35,723 nt of DNA from Micromonospora sp. KC606 (GTDB lineage: Bacteria; Actinomycetota; Actinomycetes; Mycobacteriales; Micromonosporaceae). The position numbers and the translations under genes were made by a program. Positions within the stretch are counted from its first letter, which is position 1. Each line of letters begins with the position of its first letter. Shown here in pieces: positions 1 through 8,352 of the stretch. The notes below the pieces were generated by a model. That model had not been told where the DNA came from. It made no database searches and was given only the letters and a program-made list of their open reading frames with translations. Location: contig NZ_SMKN01000037.1 of assembly GCF_004348675.1 (NCBI RefSeq), positions 1-35,723 of the forward strand. Reading direction: 5' to 3'.

Positions 1-348
1 GGCCGACGGTGGGCTCGCGGCTTGCGGCGGGCGGGGGTGTTCCGGCGAGCTGTCACCGCGATGTGCCGCAGACCGTGTCGATCATGATCGTTCAGGGCAG
101 TGGCGGTCTTCTTTCCTTCGGTGGGTTGCGGAGTTGGGATACGGATCATTGGCTGAACCTGCGGCTGCGCCTGGCGATCCACGGTTGTCGGGCGGGCAGG
201 GCGTGAACGCCGGGCGGGCGGCGTGGAAGAATCGCCGGAGGTCCCGCCGCCGCGACCGGTATCCCACGCGGCGCCCGGTGTCCGGCCGCCCGGCCGATGC
301 CCGCGGTTCCGGTTCCGCCGTCGCCGTCGAGATCCCACAGGAGCCGTG
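1..348. other. Left-edge region upstream of pruA, no gene seen
   Basis: I see no convincing coding region here; the open frames are GC-driven shadows without family resemblance. The one structured element is a perfect 12-base palindrome, CGATCATGATCG, at 79-90, which could be an operator for pruA or for a divergent gene left of the window. A good Shine-Dalgarno sequence, AGGAG, at 339-343 belongs to pruA. Confidence 0.5.
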
Positions 349-1977
349 ATGGACGCCGTCTTCTCCGTACCCGAGCCGCGCAACGAGCCGGTACGCCCCT
401 TCGAGCCGGGCAGCGCCGACCGGGAGCGACTCCAGCGGCGGCTGGCCCAGTTGGCCGCCGAGCGGATCGAGCTGCCGATGACTATCGCCGGCGAGCAGCG
501 GATGGCCGGCGGCGAGCCGATCGACGTGGTTCAGCCGCACCGGCACGCGCACGTCCTCGGGGTCACCGGCCACGCCACCCACGACGACGCCCGTGCCGCG
601 GTGAAGGCCGCCAAGGACGCCGCCCCGGCCTGGCGAGCGTTGCCCTTCGCGGAGCGGGCGGCGATCTTCCTGCGCGCCGCCGAGCTGCTCGCCGGCCCCT
701 GGCGGGACACCCTCAACGCCGCCACCATGCTGGGCCAGTCCAAGACCGCCGTGCAGGCGGAGATCGACTCAGCCTGCGAGTTCATCGACTTCCTCCGGTT
801 CAACGTGTACTTCGCCCGCGAGCTGCTGGCGGAGCAGCCGTTGTCCTCGCCGGGGGTGTGGAACCGGTTCGACCACCGCCCACTCGAAGGCTTCGTCTAC
901 GCGGTCACCCCGTTCAACTTCACCGCGATCGCCGGCAACCTGCCCTCGGCGCCGGCCCTGCTCGGCAACACCGTGGTCTGGAAGCCCGCGCCGACCCAGC
1001 AGTTCGCCGCGCACTTCACCATGCGGCTGTTCGAAGCGGCCGGCCTCCCGCCCGGCGTGATCAACATGGTCACCGGGCGGGGCGAGCAGGTCTCCGACGT
1101 CGTGCTCGCCGACCCGGACCTGGCCGGCATCCACTTCACCGGCTCCACCAAGGTCTTCCAGCACCTGTGGCGGACCGTCGGCGAGAACATCGCCACCTAC
1201 CGGGGCTACCCGCGCCTGGTCGGCGAAACCGGCGGCAAGGACTTCGTGGTAGCCCACTCCAGCGCCGACGTCGACGCCCTGCACACCGCACTGATCCGTG
1301 GCGCGTACGAGTACCAGGGCCAGAAGTGCTCGGCCGCGTCCCGGGCGTACGTCCCCCGGTCGATCTGGGAGGGCGGGCTGCGCGACCGGCTGGCCGCCAC
1401 CGCGGAGGCGCTCAGCTACGGCGACGTCACCGACCTCACCAACTTCGGCGGCGCGGTCATCGACGACAAGGCGTTCGCCCGGCACACCGCCGCGCTGGAG
1501 CTGATCGCCGGCGACGACACCTGCCGGATCCTCGCCGGCGGCACCGCCGACGACTCGGTCGGGTACTTCGTCCGCCCGACCCTGTTCGAGTGCGCCGACG
1601 CCGCGCACGAGACGTTCACCACCGAGTACTTCGGGCCGATCCTCGGCGTGCACGTCTTCGACGACGCCCGGTTCGACGAGGTGGTCGCCCAGGCCGAGTC
1701 GATCGCGCCGTACGCGCTGACCGGCTCGATCTTCGCCACCGACCGCCGGGTGGTCGACGCGGTGGCCGAGCGGATGCGGTACGCCGCCGGCAACTTCTAC
1801 ATCAACGACAAGCCGACCGGCGCGGTGGTCGGGCAGCAGCCGTTCGGTGGCGCGCGAGCCAGCGGCACCAACGACAAGGCCGGTTCCTGGCACAACCTGA
1901 TCCGCTGGATGTCGCCCCGAACGATCAAGGAGACGTTCGTGCCGCCGACCGATCACACGTACCCGCACATGGGCTGA
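349..1977 (+). CDS. pruA: L-glutamate gamma-semialdehyde dehydrogenase (P5C dehydrogenase)
   Basis: This NAD-dependent aldehyde dehydrogenase carries out the second step of proline breakdown, oxidising 1-pyrroline-5-carboxylate/glutamate semialdehyde to glutamate in the cytoplasm. The ATG at 349 gives 542 residues, the usual length of stand-alone PruA, and has AGGAG five bases upstream; longer in-frame extensions lack family resemblance. The aldehyde dehydrogenase signatures are present: the general-base glutamate in GETGGKD (about Glu293) and the catalytic cysteine in GQKCSAASR (about Cys327), 34 residues apart as expected. The C-terminal GQQPFGGARASGTNDKAG segment is typical of this subfamily. 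Proline dehydrogenase is not in the window; in related bacteria it is often next door, so it may lie to the left. Function is known from the family and the start is well supported. Confidence 0.95.
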   Translation: MDAVFSVPEPRNEPVRPFEPGSADRERLQRRLAQLAAERIELPMTIAGEQRMAGGEPIDVVQPHRHAHVLGVTGHATHDDARAAVKAAKDAAPAWRALPFAERAAIFLRAAELLAGPWRDTLNAATMLGQSKTAVQAEIDSACEFIDFLRFNVYFARELLAEQPLSSPGVWNRFDHRPLEGFVYAVTPFNFTAIAGNLPSAPALLGNTVVWKPAPTQQFAAHFTMRLFEAAGLPPGVINMVTGRGEQVSDVVLADPDLAGIHFTGSTKVFQHLWRTVGENIATYRGYPRLVGETGGKDFVVAHSSADVDALHTALIRGAYEYQGQKCSAASRAYVPRSIWEGGLRDRLAATAEALSYGDVTDLTNFGGAVIDDKAFARHTAALELIAGDDTCRILAGGTADDSVGYFVRPTLFECADAAHETFTTEYFGPILGVHVFDDARFDEVVAQAESIAPYALTGSIFATDRRVVDAVAERMRYAAGNFYINDKPTGAVVGQQPFGGARASGTNDKAGSWHNLIRWMSPRTIKETFVPPTDHTYPHMG

Positions 1978-1985
1978 GCCGCAGC

Positions 1986-2066
1986 GCCGGCGGCCGGGCC
2001 GCTGCGTCGCCCGCGGGAGCCGGCGGCCGGGCCGCTGCGTCGCCTGCGGGAGCCGGCGGCTGGGCG
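1986..2066. repeat. 33-bp tandem repeat, about 2.5 copies
   Basis: Copies of a 33-base unit beginning GCCGGCGGCCGGGCCGCTGC start at 1986, 2019 and 2052; the third is partial and carries a C-to-T change. The array lies nine bases after the pruA stop and is not in a plausible gene. It resembles a small variable-number tandem repeat. Confidence 0.85.
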
Positions 2067-2133
2067 CTTGGTCACCCGGCGAGAGCGGGCCGCCGCGCGC
2101 CCGGCGGCGGCGAGGCATCGATGCTCCTGCTGC

Positions 2134-2194
2134 CACTGTCGTCCGCCGACAGTGCACATAGGAAATCCTGCGGGTGGCAAATACGGAAATCCTG
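2134..2194. promoter_or_regulatory. Dyad and direct repeat upstream of the PadR gene
   Basis: CACTGTCG (2134-2141) and CGACAGTG (2147-2154) form an 8-bp inverted repeat with a 5-base spacer. Just downstream GGAAATCCTG occurs twice, at 2161-2170 and 2185-2194, 24 bases apart. PadR regulators commonly bind near their own promoter, so either element could be the operator. The hairpin could instead end the pruA transcript, but no T-run follows it. Confidence 0.4.
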
Positions 2195-2228
2195 GACGTG
2201 GTGACGGCAAAGTGGCAGCTTAGAGGGC

Positions 2229-2744
2229 ATGGCGGAATCCGGAGTCAACCCTACCGCGGCGGCCCTGCTGGGTCTGCTGCACGACGGGCCGATGACAGGC
2301 GGCCAACTGATGGCCGCCGCCGAGCGCCGACTGGCGCCGTACTGGTCGATGACCCGCAGTCAGGTCTACCGGGAGTTGCCGGTGTTGGCCGAGCGGGGTC
2401 TGGTGCGGCTCGGCAAGCCCGGGCCGCGAATGAGCCAACCGTATGCGATCACCCCGACCGGGAAACGGACGTTCTCCCGGTGGCTGGCGGAGAATCCGGG
2501 CAAGGACACCATCCGTAACCCGGTCGCCCTCCGTGTCGCCTTCGGTGACCTGCACTCGGCCAGCCAACTGAAGAACCTGTACGCGACGGCCAACGAGTAC
2601 CACACCGAGGCCCTCGCGTACGTACGGGAGCAGGTGAAGAACGCCAAGAAGGAGGGCGACACCTACGACGCCAGCGCGCTGGAGTTCGCCGTCGCGTACC
2701 ACAAGGCCGCGCTGTCCTGGCTCAAGACCGCTCCGGTCGGCTGA
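2229..2744 (+). CDS. PadR family transcriptional regulator
   Basis: This is a cytoplasmic DNA-binding protein of 171 residues. Residues about 10-75 form the PadR winged helix (LLGLLHDGPMTGGQLMAAAE, then SQVYRELPVLAERGLVRLGK), followed by a basic wing. Residues about 90-170 are predicted helical and match the PadR C-terminal dimerisation region (Vir_C-like). The ATG at 2229 follows a purine-rich stretch, AGAGGG, at very short spacing, so translation may be weak or partly leaderless. It stands alone between pruA and prfB on the same strand. Its ligand and targets cannot be told from sequence; repeats at 2134-2194 suggest autoregulation. Confidence 0.85.
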   Translation: MAESGVNPTAAALLGLLHDGPMTGGQLMAAAERRLAPYWSMTRSQVYRELPVLAERGLVRLGKPGPRMSQPYAITPTGKRTFSRWLAENPGKDTIRNPVALRVAFGDLHSASQLKNLYATANEYHTEALAYVREQVKNAKKEGDTYDASALEFAVAYHKAALSWLKTAPVG

Positions 2745-2829
2745 CCGTCCGCGGGCCGCCAGCCACCCCGCGCCGGACACTTTTCGCCGGTGACCGTGGG
2801 GCTCGCAGGCCCGCCGCGGGCTCTCGCAG

Positions 2830-2844
2830 TAGTCTTGTCTGTCG
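2830..2844 (+). promoter_or_regulatory. -10 box of a probable leaderless prfB promoter
   Basis: TAGTCT at 2830-2835 fits an actinobacterial TANNNT -10 box. The expected transcription start, about seven bases later, coincides with the GTG at 2844. No Shine-Dalgarno sequence precedes that GTG, so a leaderless mRNA is likely. I see no good -35 box. Confidence 0.5.
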
Positions 2845-3965
2845 TGACCGTTGCCGATTACGCCGAACAGCTCAAGGAACTCGACGCCACCCTGCGCAAC
2901 ATCGAGTCGGTGCTCGACCTCGACCGCCTCCGGGCGGACAAGGCCCGACTGGAGGAGCAGGCGTCCGCGCCGGACCTCTGGGACGACCAGGCGCGCGCGC
3001 AGCAGGTGACCTCCCAACTGTCGTACGTCAACGGCGAGATCAGCAAGCTCGGCAGCCTGCGGTCCCGCCTCGACGACGCGCACGTGCTGCTGGAACTGGC
3101 CGACGCGGAGAGCGACTCCGGGGCGCTGGCCGAGGTCGAGACCGAGATCGCCGGGTTGCGCAAGGCCATCCAGGAGATGGAGGTCCGTACCCTGCTCTCC
3201 GGTGAGTACGACTCCCGGGAGGCGTTGGTGGCCATCCGGGCCGGCGCCGGCGGGGTGGACGCGGCCGACTTCGCCGAGATGCTGCTGCGGATGTACCTGC
3301 GCTGGGCCGAGCGGCACGGCTACCCGACCGAGGTCTACGAGACCTCGTACGCCGAGGAGGCAGGCCTCAAGTCCGCCACCTTCACGGTCAAGGTTCCGTA
3401 CGCCTACGGCACCCTCAGTGTCGAGTCGGGCACCCACCGGTTGGTCCGGATCAGCCCCTTCGACAACCAGGGCCGCCGGCAGACCAGCTTTGCCGGCGTC
3501 GAGGTGCTGCCGGTGGTGGAGCAGACCGACCACATCGACATCCCCGAGAACGAGATGCGGATCGACGTGTATCGCTCTTCGGGCCCGGGTGGGCAGAGCG
3601 TGAACACCACGGACTCGGCCGTGCGGATCACCCACATCCCGACCGGCATCGTGGTCACCTGCCAGAACGAGAAGTCCCAGTTGCAGAACAAGGCGTCCGC
3701 GCTGCGGGTGCTCCAGGCCCGGCTGCTGGAGCGCAAGCGCCAGGAGGAGCAGGCCAAGCTCCAGGGTCTGAAGTCCGACTCAACCGGCGCGTGGGGCGAC
3801 CAGATGCGCTCGTACGTCCTGCACCCGTATCAGATGGTGAAGGATCTCCGCTCCGAGCAGGAGACCGGCAATCCGTCCGCCGTCTTCGACGGTGAACTGG
3901 ACTCCTTCATCGAGGCCGGTATCCGCTGGCGCAAGCAGCAGCAGCTCGCCGGCGACACTGCGTGA
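2844..3965 (+). CDS. prfB: Peptide chain release factor 2
   Basis: RF2 recognises UGA and UAA stop codons in the ribosomal A site and triggers peptide release. The GTG at 2844 gives 373 residues, the normal RF2 length, beginning [17 protein letters not shown]. An upstream in-frame GTG at 2790 adds residues unlike the family. The stop-codon recognition tripeptide SPF is at about residues 204-206, which separates RF2 from RF1 (PxT). The catalytic GGQ motif, in [18 protein letters not shown], is at about residues 249-251. The frame is continuous: the in-frame UGA and programmed +1 frameshift that autoregulate prfB in many bacteria are absent. It lies just upstream of ftsEX-smpB-ssrA, a conserved actinobacterial order. 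Confidence 0.96.
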   Translation: MTVADYAEQLKELDATLRNIESVLDLDRLRADKARLEEQASAPDLWDDQARAQQVTSQLSYVNGEISKLGSLRSRLDDAHVLLELADAESDSGALAEVETEIAGLRKAIQEMEVRTLLSGEYDSREALVAIRAGAGGVDAADFAEMLLRMYLRWAERHGYPTEVYETSYAEEAGLKSATFTVKVPYAYGTLSVESGTHRLVRISPFDNQGRRQTSFAGVEVLPVVEQTDHIDIPENEMRIDVYRSSGPGGQSVNTTDSAVRITHIPTGIVVTCQNEKSQLQNKASALRVLQARLLERKRQEEQAKLQGLKSDSTGAWGDQMRSYVLHPYQMVKDLRSEQETGNPSAVFDGELDSFIEAGIRWRKQQQLAGDTA

Positions 3966-4047
3966 TCGTCCGCCGACGCGACGCGTCGTCGATCTCCAGG
4001 TCAGCGGGGGAATCGATGACGCGGCTCGCAACGGCGGGGCGTGGGAC

Positions 4048-4084
4048 TTGGCTCAGCGGTTACACCGCGTAGACTCACCACCCG
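4048..4084 (+). promoter_or_regulatory. Promoter of ftsEX, probably leaderless
   Basis: TTGGCT (4048-4053) and TAGACT (4070-4075), separated by 16 bases, form a reasonable sigma-70-type promoter. Its predicted start site falls at or just before the ftsE GTG at 4084, and there is no Shine-Dalgarno sequence, which points to a leaderless transcript. Confidence 0.6.
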
Positions 4085-4764
4085 TGATTCAGCTTGAGCA
4101 AGTGACGAAGACGTACCCGAAGGCGTCCCGGCCTTCGCTCGACAACGTGTCCGTCTCGATCGAGAAGGGCGAGTTCGTCTTCTTCATCGGTCCTTCCGGC
4201 TCCGGCAAGTCCACCATCATCAAGATGTTGCTGCACGAGGTCAGCCCCAACAAGGGCCGGGTCGTCGTGAACGGCAAGGACGTCACGACGATGCGTTCCT
4301 GGAAGCGGCCCCACTTCCGGCGTTCGATCGGCTGCGTCTTCCAGGACTTCCGGCTGCTGCCGAACCGCACCGCCTACGAGAACGTGGCGTTCGCCCTCGA
4401 GGTCATCGGCAAGACCAAGGCGGTCGCCCGTCGGGTGGTGCCCGAGGTGCTGGAGCTGGTCGGGCTCGGTGGCAAGGAGCACCGGTATCCGCACGAGCTC
4501 TCCGGTGGCGAGCAGCAGCGGGTCGCCGTCGCCCGGGCGTTCGTGAACCGTCCGCTGATCCTGCTCGCGGACGAGCCGACCGGTAACCTCGACCCGGACA
4601 CCTCGATCGAGATCATGCGCCTGCTGGACCGGATCAACCGCACCGGCACGACCGTCGTGATGGTCACCCACGACTCCAACATCGTCAACCAGATGCGCCG
4701 CCGCGTCATCGAGATCGAGAGCGGACGCATCGTGCGTGACCAGGCTCGCGGCGTCTACGGGTGA
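4084..4764 (+). CDS. ftsE: Cell division ATP-binding protein FtsE
   Basis: FtsE is the cytoplasmic ATPase of the FtsEX complex, which signals across the membrane to peptidoglycan hydrolases during division. The 226-residue length is typical. The ABC motifs are in order: Walker [10 protein letters not shown] at about residues 36-44, the Q-loop [11 protein letters not shown], the signature LSGGEQQR, Walker [13 protein letters not shown], and the switch histidine in VMVTHD. The GTG start at 4084 is supported by the promoter just upstream and by the conserved opening [11 protein letters not shown]; upstream in-frame codons encode no family sequence. FtsX follows 67 bases downstream on the same strand, forming an operon. 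Confidence 0.95.
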   Translation: MIQLEQVTKTYPKASRPSLDNVSVSIEKGEFVFFIGPSGSGKSTIIKMLLHEVSPNKGRVVVNGKDVTTMRSWKRPHFRRSIGCVFQDFRLLPNRTAYENVAFALEVIGKTKAVARRVVPEVLELVGLGGKEHRYPHELSGGEQQRVAVARAFVNRPLILLADEPTGNLDPDTSIEIMRLLDRINRTGTTVVMVTHDSNIVNQMRRRVIEIESGRIVRDQARGVYG

Positions 4765-4831
4765 GCCGACGCGTCATCCCTGCCGTACGACCTGACGAAC
4801 ACCTCACGCCGGAGAGCCGGAGGAACACCCG

Positions 4832-5707
4832 ATGCGGATGAAGTACGTCCTGTCCGAGGTACTGGTCGGACTGTGGCGCAACGTCACCATGACCATCGCG
4901 ATGATCATCACGATGGCGGTGTCGCTGTTCATGCTGGGCGGCGCGGGCCTGCTGTACCAGAAGGTCGGCGACATGAAGGACCTCTACTACGAGAACGTCC
5001 AGGTCTCGATCTTCCTGAAGCCCGACGTCAGCCCCCAGCAGCGGGACGACCTCGACGCCAAGCTGAAGAGCGACCCCCTGGTCAAGGAGGTCACGTACGT
5101 CAACAAGGACGAGGCGTACAAGCGCTTCCAGGAGATGTACCAGGACGCGCCGGACCTGGTCAACGCCGTCAAGGCGGACCAGTTGCCCGAGTCGTTCCGG
5201 CTCAAGCTGGTCAACCCGGAGCAGTACAGGGACATCTACGACCAGTACAAGGACACCGAGGGGGTCGACGAGATCGTCGACCAGAGCCGGCTGCTGGACA
5301 AGGTCTTCGGCGTCCTCACGGGGATCCAGACCTTCGCGCTCGCCATCGCGGTGTTCATGGCCGCCGCGGCGCTGCTGCTGGTCGCCAACACCATCCAGGT
5401 GGCCGCCTACAGCAAGCGGCGTGAGGTCGCGGTCATGAAGCTGGTCGGTGCCTCGAACTGGTTCATCCAGGCGCCGTTCGTGCTGGAGGCCGTGGTAGCC
5501 GGTCTGGTCGGCTCGATCCTCGCCCTGACCTTCATGGCGGTCGGGAAGTACGTCGCCGCGGGCGGCTCGCTGTCGGCCCTGGAGGGCCTGATCACGCCGA
5601 TCTCCTGGTCGGACATCTTCCTGATGTTCCCGATCATGGCCGGCGTCGGCGCCCTGTTCAGCGCGATCACCGGCTGGGTCACCCTCCGGTTCTACCTGCG
5701 GGTCTAG
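4832..5707 (+). CDS. ftsX: Cell division protein FtsX, permease-like
   Basis: FtsX is the integral membrane partner of FtsE. The 291 residues show the FtsX layout: a short cytoplasmic N-terminus, TM1 at about residues 18-42, an extracellular domain at about 45-160 (the part known to touch peptidoglycan hydrolases or their adaptors), then three more TM segments at about 166-190, 215-240 and 262-286. The motif QVAAYSKRREVAVMKLVGASNWF after TM2 is characteristic of FtsX. The ATG at 4832 has a GGAGGA-type ribosome site about eight bases upstream. A strong hairpin follows the stop codon, suggesting that the ftsEX transcript ends there. Confidence 0.95.
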   Translation: MRMKYVLSEVLVGLWRNVTMTIAMIITMAVSLFMLGGAGLLYQKVGDMKDLYYENVQVSIFLKPDVSPQQRDDLDAKLKSDPLVKEVTYVNKDEAYKRFQEMYQDAPDLVNAVKADQLPESFRLKLVNPEQYRDIYDQYKDTEGVDEIVDQSRLLDKVFGVLTGIQTFALAIAVFMAAAALLLVANTIQVAAYSKRREVAVMKLVGASNWFIQAPFVLEAVVAGLVGSILALTFMAVGKYVAAGGSLSALEGLITPISWSDIFLMFPIMAGVGALFSAITGWVTLRFYLRV

Positions 5708-5726
5708 GCGCCGCCCCGGCTCTGCG

Positions 5727-5768
5727 AGGGCCCTCCCGTGCCGGGAACAAATGGCGCGGGAGGGCCCT
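5727..5768 (+). terminator. Hairpin after ftsX
   Basis: AGGGCCCTCCCG (5727-5738) pairs perfectly with CGGGAGGGCCCT (5757-5768), and two more pairs extend the stem inward. Only a short TTG follows, so it is a GC-rich terminator or mRNA-stabilising hairpin of the kind common in actinobacteria. Confidence 0.7.
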
Positions 5769-5844
5769 TGTCGTTCGGGTAGCATGATCTGCGCCTCGCC
5801 GGCGGTCGTCCGGTCGGGGGTCACACGAAAGGGGGTGGCGCCGG

Positions 5845-6324
5845 ATGCCACGGGAAAAGGGCCGCAAGGTGGTCGCCTCCAACAAGAAGGCCCGCCACGA
5901 CTACGCCATCCTCGACACGTACGAGGCGGGCATGGCGTTGACCGGCACCGAGGTGAAGTCGCTGCGTGCCGGCCGGGCGTCCCTGGTCGACGCCTTCGCC
6001 CAGGAGCGTGACGGCGAGCTCTTCCTGCACGGCATGCACATCCCGGAGTACACCCAGGGCACCTGGACCAACCATGAGCCTCGGCGTACCCGCAAGCTGC
6101 TGCTCAAGCGCCTGGAGATCGACCGGCTGGTCGGCAAGACCCGTGAGGGCGGCCTGACCATGGTGCCGTTGCAGGTCTACTTCTCGGACGGCTGGGCCAA
6201 GGTGGAGATCGCCCTGGCCAAGGGCAAGAAGGCGTACGACAAGCGTCAGGATCTCGCCAAGCGGGACGCCGACCGGGAGATCACCCGGGCGGTGGGCCGG
6301 CGCGGCAAGGGGATGGACGACTGA
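5845..6324 (+). CDS. smpB: SsrA-binding protein SmpB
   Basis: SmpB binds tmRNA and delivers it to stalled ribosomes for trans-translation. The 159-residue length is typical. The sequence shows the OB-fold hallmarks: [28 protein letters not shown] near the N-terminus, then [10 protein letters not shown] and [23 protein letters not shown]. The basic, normally disordered tail (residues about 135-159, [20 protein letters not shown]) is the part that enters the mRNA channel. The ATG at 5845 follows a G-rich ribosome site (GGGGGTGG, about eight bases upstream). A TAGCAT -10-like box at 5780-5785 may start the transcript. Its partner RNA, ssrA, lies about 105 bases downstream. Confidence 0.96.
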   Translation: MPREKGRKVVASNKKARHDYAILDTYEAGMALTGTEVKSLRAGRASLVDAFAQERDGELFLHGMHIPEYTQGTWTNHEPRRTRKLLLKRLEIDRLVGKTREGGLTMVPLQVYFSDGWAKVEIALAKGKKAYDKRQDLAKRDADREITRAVGRRGKGMDD

Positions 6325-6429
6325 TTCGTCCCGTTTGTCCGGCTGGCGGGATCAGGCCGGGCCTCGGGATGAATCCGGTTGCGGGAGGCGTTAGTCTTGA
6401 CAGAGCCGCCAACACCGGCGGCCCGCCGA

Positions 6430-6805
6430 GGGGGTGACTGGTTTCGACTTCGTACGTTGCGGCAGGGGAAGCGAGCCGAGGAAGCCGACGTCGTCTCGAG
6501 AATCGTTCGTCGGAAACCAATAAGCGCCAAGAACAATCGCGCTGACTTCGCTCTCGCCGCCTGAGGCGAGTAGTGAGTCTGTCGGCCTGGGAGCGCCTTC
6601 GACCCAGTTAGCCGGCATCAGCTAGAAGGCTGGCCAACCGGACCCGGTCGCGGGGTCCGTGCGGCGAGATCAATCAGCGACTGGGCCCGCCACACCGACT
6701 CGCTCGCGTGATCGGAGGGGCCGAGTAGAGGCACAGCGAGCTGCGCTCGGAGAAGCCCTGACAATGCGGCGAAGGACCCGGGTTCGATTCCCGGCACCTC
6801 CACCA
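6430..6805 (+). ncRNA. ssrA: tmRNA (SsrA)
   Basis: This RNA rescues stalled ribosomes and tags the nascent protein for proteolysis. The 5' end GGGGGTG (6430-6436) pairs with CACCTCC (6795-6801), followed by A and an encoded CCA (6803-6805), making a seven-pair tRNA-like acceptor with one G-U. The 5' region has the typical ACTGGTTTCGACTT, and the T-arm GGGTTCGATTCCC lies near the 3' end. The tag reading frame runs 6526-6564 and encodes AKNNRADFALAA then TGA, with the canonical ALAA end. The length of 376 nt is normal for a one-piece tmRNA. It sits directly after smpB. Confidence 0.95.
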
Positions 6806-6811
6806 CCTGAC

Positions 6812-6845
6812 GATGCGCCCCGGTCCTCCCGGACCGGGGCGCATC
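6812..6845 (+). terminator. Terminator of ssrA
   Basis: A perfect 15-bp stem (6812-6826 with 6831-6845) closes a four-base TCCC loop, seven bases after the tmRNA CCA end. It lacks a T-run, as is common in high-GC genomes. Confidence 0.85.
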
Positions 6846-7018
6846 TGTGCGCTCTGCCGCACGCCGACGCCGACCTCCCGTTAGCGGCGCGTCTGGCGAA
6901 ACCGCAGGGGCAACCGGGACCACCTGAGGCAAATGAGGCGCGACGGCGCTCTGGACATGCCCTGAGCTGCCACGCTGGCGGGAACGCGTCGTCGGTGCGG
7001 GCCGCGCTGGTTGCCGTC

Positions 7019-7343
7019 ATGGCCGTCACCGCCGGTCACCTCATCCCGGTCCGGCAGAACTTCGTCGAACACGTCCGGCTCACCGAGGGGTCGGGCGGGC
7101 TCTACGCCGAACTGCTCCACCAGGCACCTCGACTGCACCGGGGCGTACGACTGCTGACCGGGGAGCACGCGGCGCTCCTCACGGCGCTCGCCGACCTCCA
7201 GCAGGCCGTGGAGCAGCGTCGTGCGCGCCGGGGAGTTGCGCCGGCGTACCGGGCTACTGCTGCGGGCCCTGGCCCGGCACCGGCAGCGCGGCGCGGGCCT
7301 GCACTGGGAGGCGTACCAGGCCGACCTCGGCGGGGAGACCTGA
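7019..7343 (+). pseudogene. Small conserved-type protein gene with a frameshift
   Basis: From the ATG at 7019 the frame encodes MAVTAGHLIPVRQNFVEHVR and continues to about 7210 with strongly GC-biased third positions and acidic/leucine-rich helices. After about 7210 this bias disappears from the frame and moves to the +1 frame, which reads ELRRRTGLLLRALARHRQRG and then an acidic end to a TGA at 7341-7343. Joined, the two parts make a coherent, mostly helical protein of about 108 residues. I recognise the style from Micromonosporaceae hypothetical proteins but cannot give a function. Either one base is missing or added by assembly error, or the gene is newly broken. The unshifted frame would run into the next gene, which argues against it being real. 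Confidence 0.6.
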
Positions 7344-7386
7344 GCAGGGGCGGAACCGACCGGCTCCCGCCACCGTCCAATACGGC

Positions 7387-8319
7387 ATGCGTCGATTCGT
7401 CGCCCTGCTCGGGCTCCCCCTGCTGGCCGTGGCCGCCTGTGCGCCGGTCGACTCCGCCCCGTCCGGCGACAGGGACGACCACCGGTGGGAGGCGTTCCAC
7501 CAGCGGGCCGTGGAGGTCGCCGAGGCGTGGCACCCGGGCCCAGGCTGGACCAGCGGGTACGTCCCGCTGCAGGACCCGACCGTGCTCGTCGGCGACCCCG
7601 ACCTCACCCCCGACCTCGAGATGGCCCTCGCCGCAGGCTGGTACCGGGACCAGATCGAGATACCGCCGGCCCGGCCGGCCGCCGGCACCATCCGCTTCCC
7701 CGACGGCACCTTGACCGTGCCGTTGGTCAGCGCCGCCGAGGCGTACCGGCAGCTCGACCAGGGCGACCCGCCGCCGTGCGAGGGCCGTCCAAAGGCGCCC
7801 GTCCCGACGGTCGAGCCGGGCCCGGACGGCTCGGTCTCCGCCTCCGCCGCCATGGCCTGCATTCCGTTGACCGTCACCGCCGTCACGCTCGGCACCGTGT
7901 CCGTACGCACCAGCCGGGGCATGGCCGAGGTGCCGGCCTGGCTGTTCACCGTGGCGGAGCTGACCGCGCCGGTGGCCCGGGTCGCGGTCGCGCCGCAGGC
8001 GGTCACCGCCCCGCCGGAGCCCACCGCGCCCGCCCGGCCCGGCCCCGACGAGGTGGTGGCCGCCAATCAGCTGCGCGACGTCGACGGCGCGACGGTGACC
8101 TACCTGATCGGTGTCGGCGCGTGCGACACCGGGATCACCCCGCTGGTGCAGGAGCACGACGACGTGGTGGTGATCGGGGGCGGGGTGGTCCGCTCCACCG
8201 GAGTGTGCACCGAGCAACTCAAGCTGGAACCGGTCACCGTCACCCTCGCCGCGCCGCTGGGCACCCGGGCGGTGCTCGACGTGCTCACCGGGCGGGTGCT
8301 CACCGTGCAGCCCCGCTGA
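7387..8319 (+). CDS. Secreted lipoprotein of unknown function
   Basis: The 310-residue product has a short lipoprotein signal: MRRFVALLGLPLLAVAAC, with lipobox VAAC and the lipidated cysteine at position 18. It is therefore expected on the outer face of the cytoplasmic membrane. The rest is a soluble, proline- and valine-rich exported region with four more cysteines (in PPPCEG, AMACIP, VGACDTG and TGVCTEQ), which could form two disulfides. There are no transmembrane segments after the signal. I do not recognise a catalytic motif and assign no function. It is convergent with the MTA phosphorylase gene, 33 bases away. No clear ribosome site precedes the ATG at 7387, so it may be leaderless. Confidence 0.8.
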   Translation: MRRFVALLGLPLLAVAACAPVDSAPSGDRDDHRWEAFHQRAVEVAEAWHPGPGWTSGYVPLQDPTVLVGDPDLTPDLEMALAAGWYRDQIEIPPARPAAGTIRFPDGTLTVPLVSAAEAYRQLDQGDPPPCEGRPKAPVPTVEPGPDGSVSASAAMACIPLTVTAVTLGTVSVRTSRGMAEVPAWLFTVAELTAPVARVAVAPQAVTAPPEPTAPARPGPDEVVAANQLRDVDGATVTYLIGVGACDTGITPLVQEHDDVVVIGGGVVRSTGVCTEQLKLEPVTVTLAAPLGTRAVLDVLTGRVLTVQPR

Positions 8320-8352
8320 GCCGGCACCGGATCCGGGTGCGGCGCGGTCGGC

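Noticed and set aside
297..2204. Long open frame over pruA in another frame, rich in Arg/Ala/Gly
   Set aside because: It is a shadow of pruA in high-GC DNA; its repeated GGRAAASPAGA end only reflects the 33-bp tandem repeat.
6397..6402. Perfect TTGACA before the tmRNA, considered as a -35 box
   Set aside because: No -10 box occurs at 16-18 bases downstream, and such a start would fall inside the mature tmRNA.
6379..6564. Short open frame ending in FALAA
   Set aside because: It is the tmRNA tag frame read with upstream tmRNA sequence; only the last 12 codons are translated, by trans-translation.
6659..7714. 351-codon open frame after the tmRNA
   Set aside because: Its start lies inside the tmRNA and its end overlaps the lipoprotein gene; only the stretch from 7019 to about 7210 looks coding.
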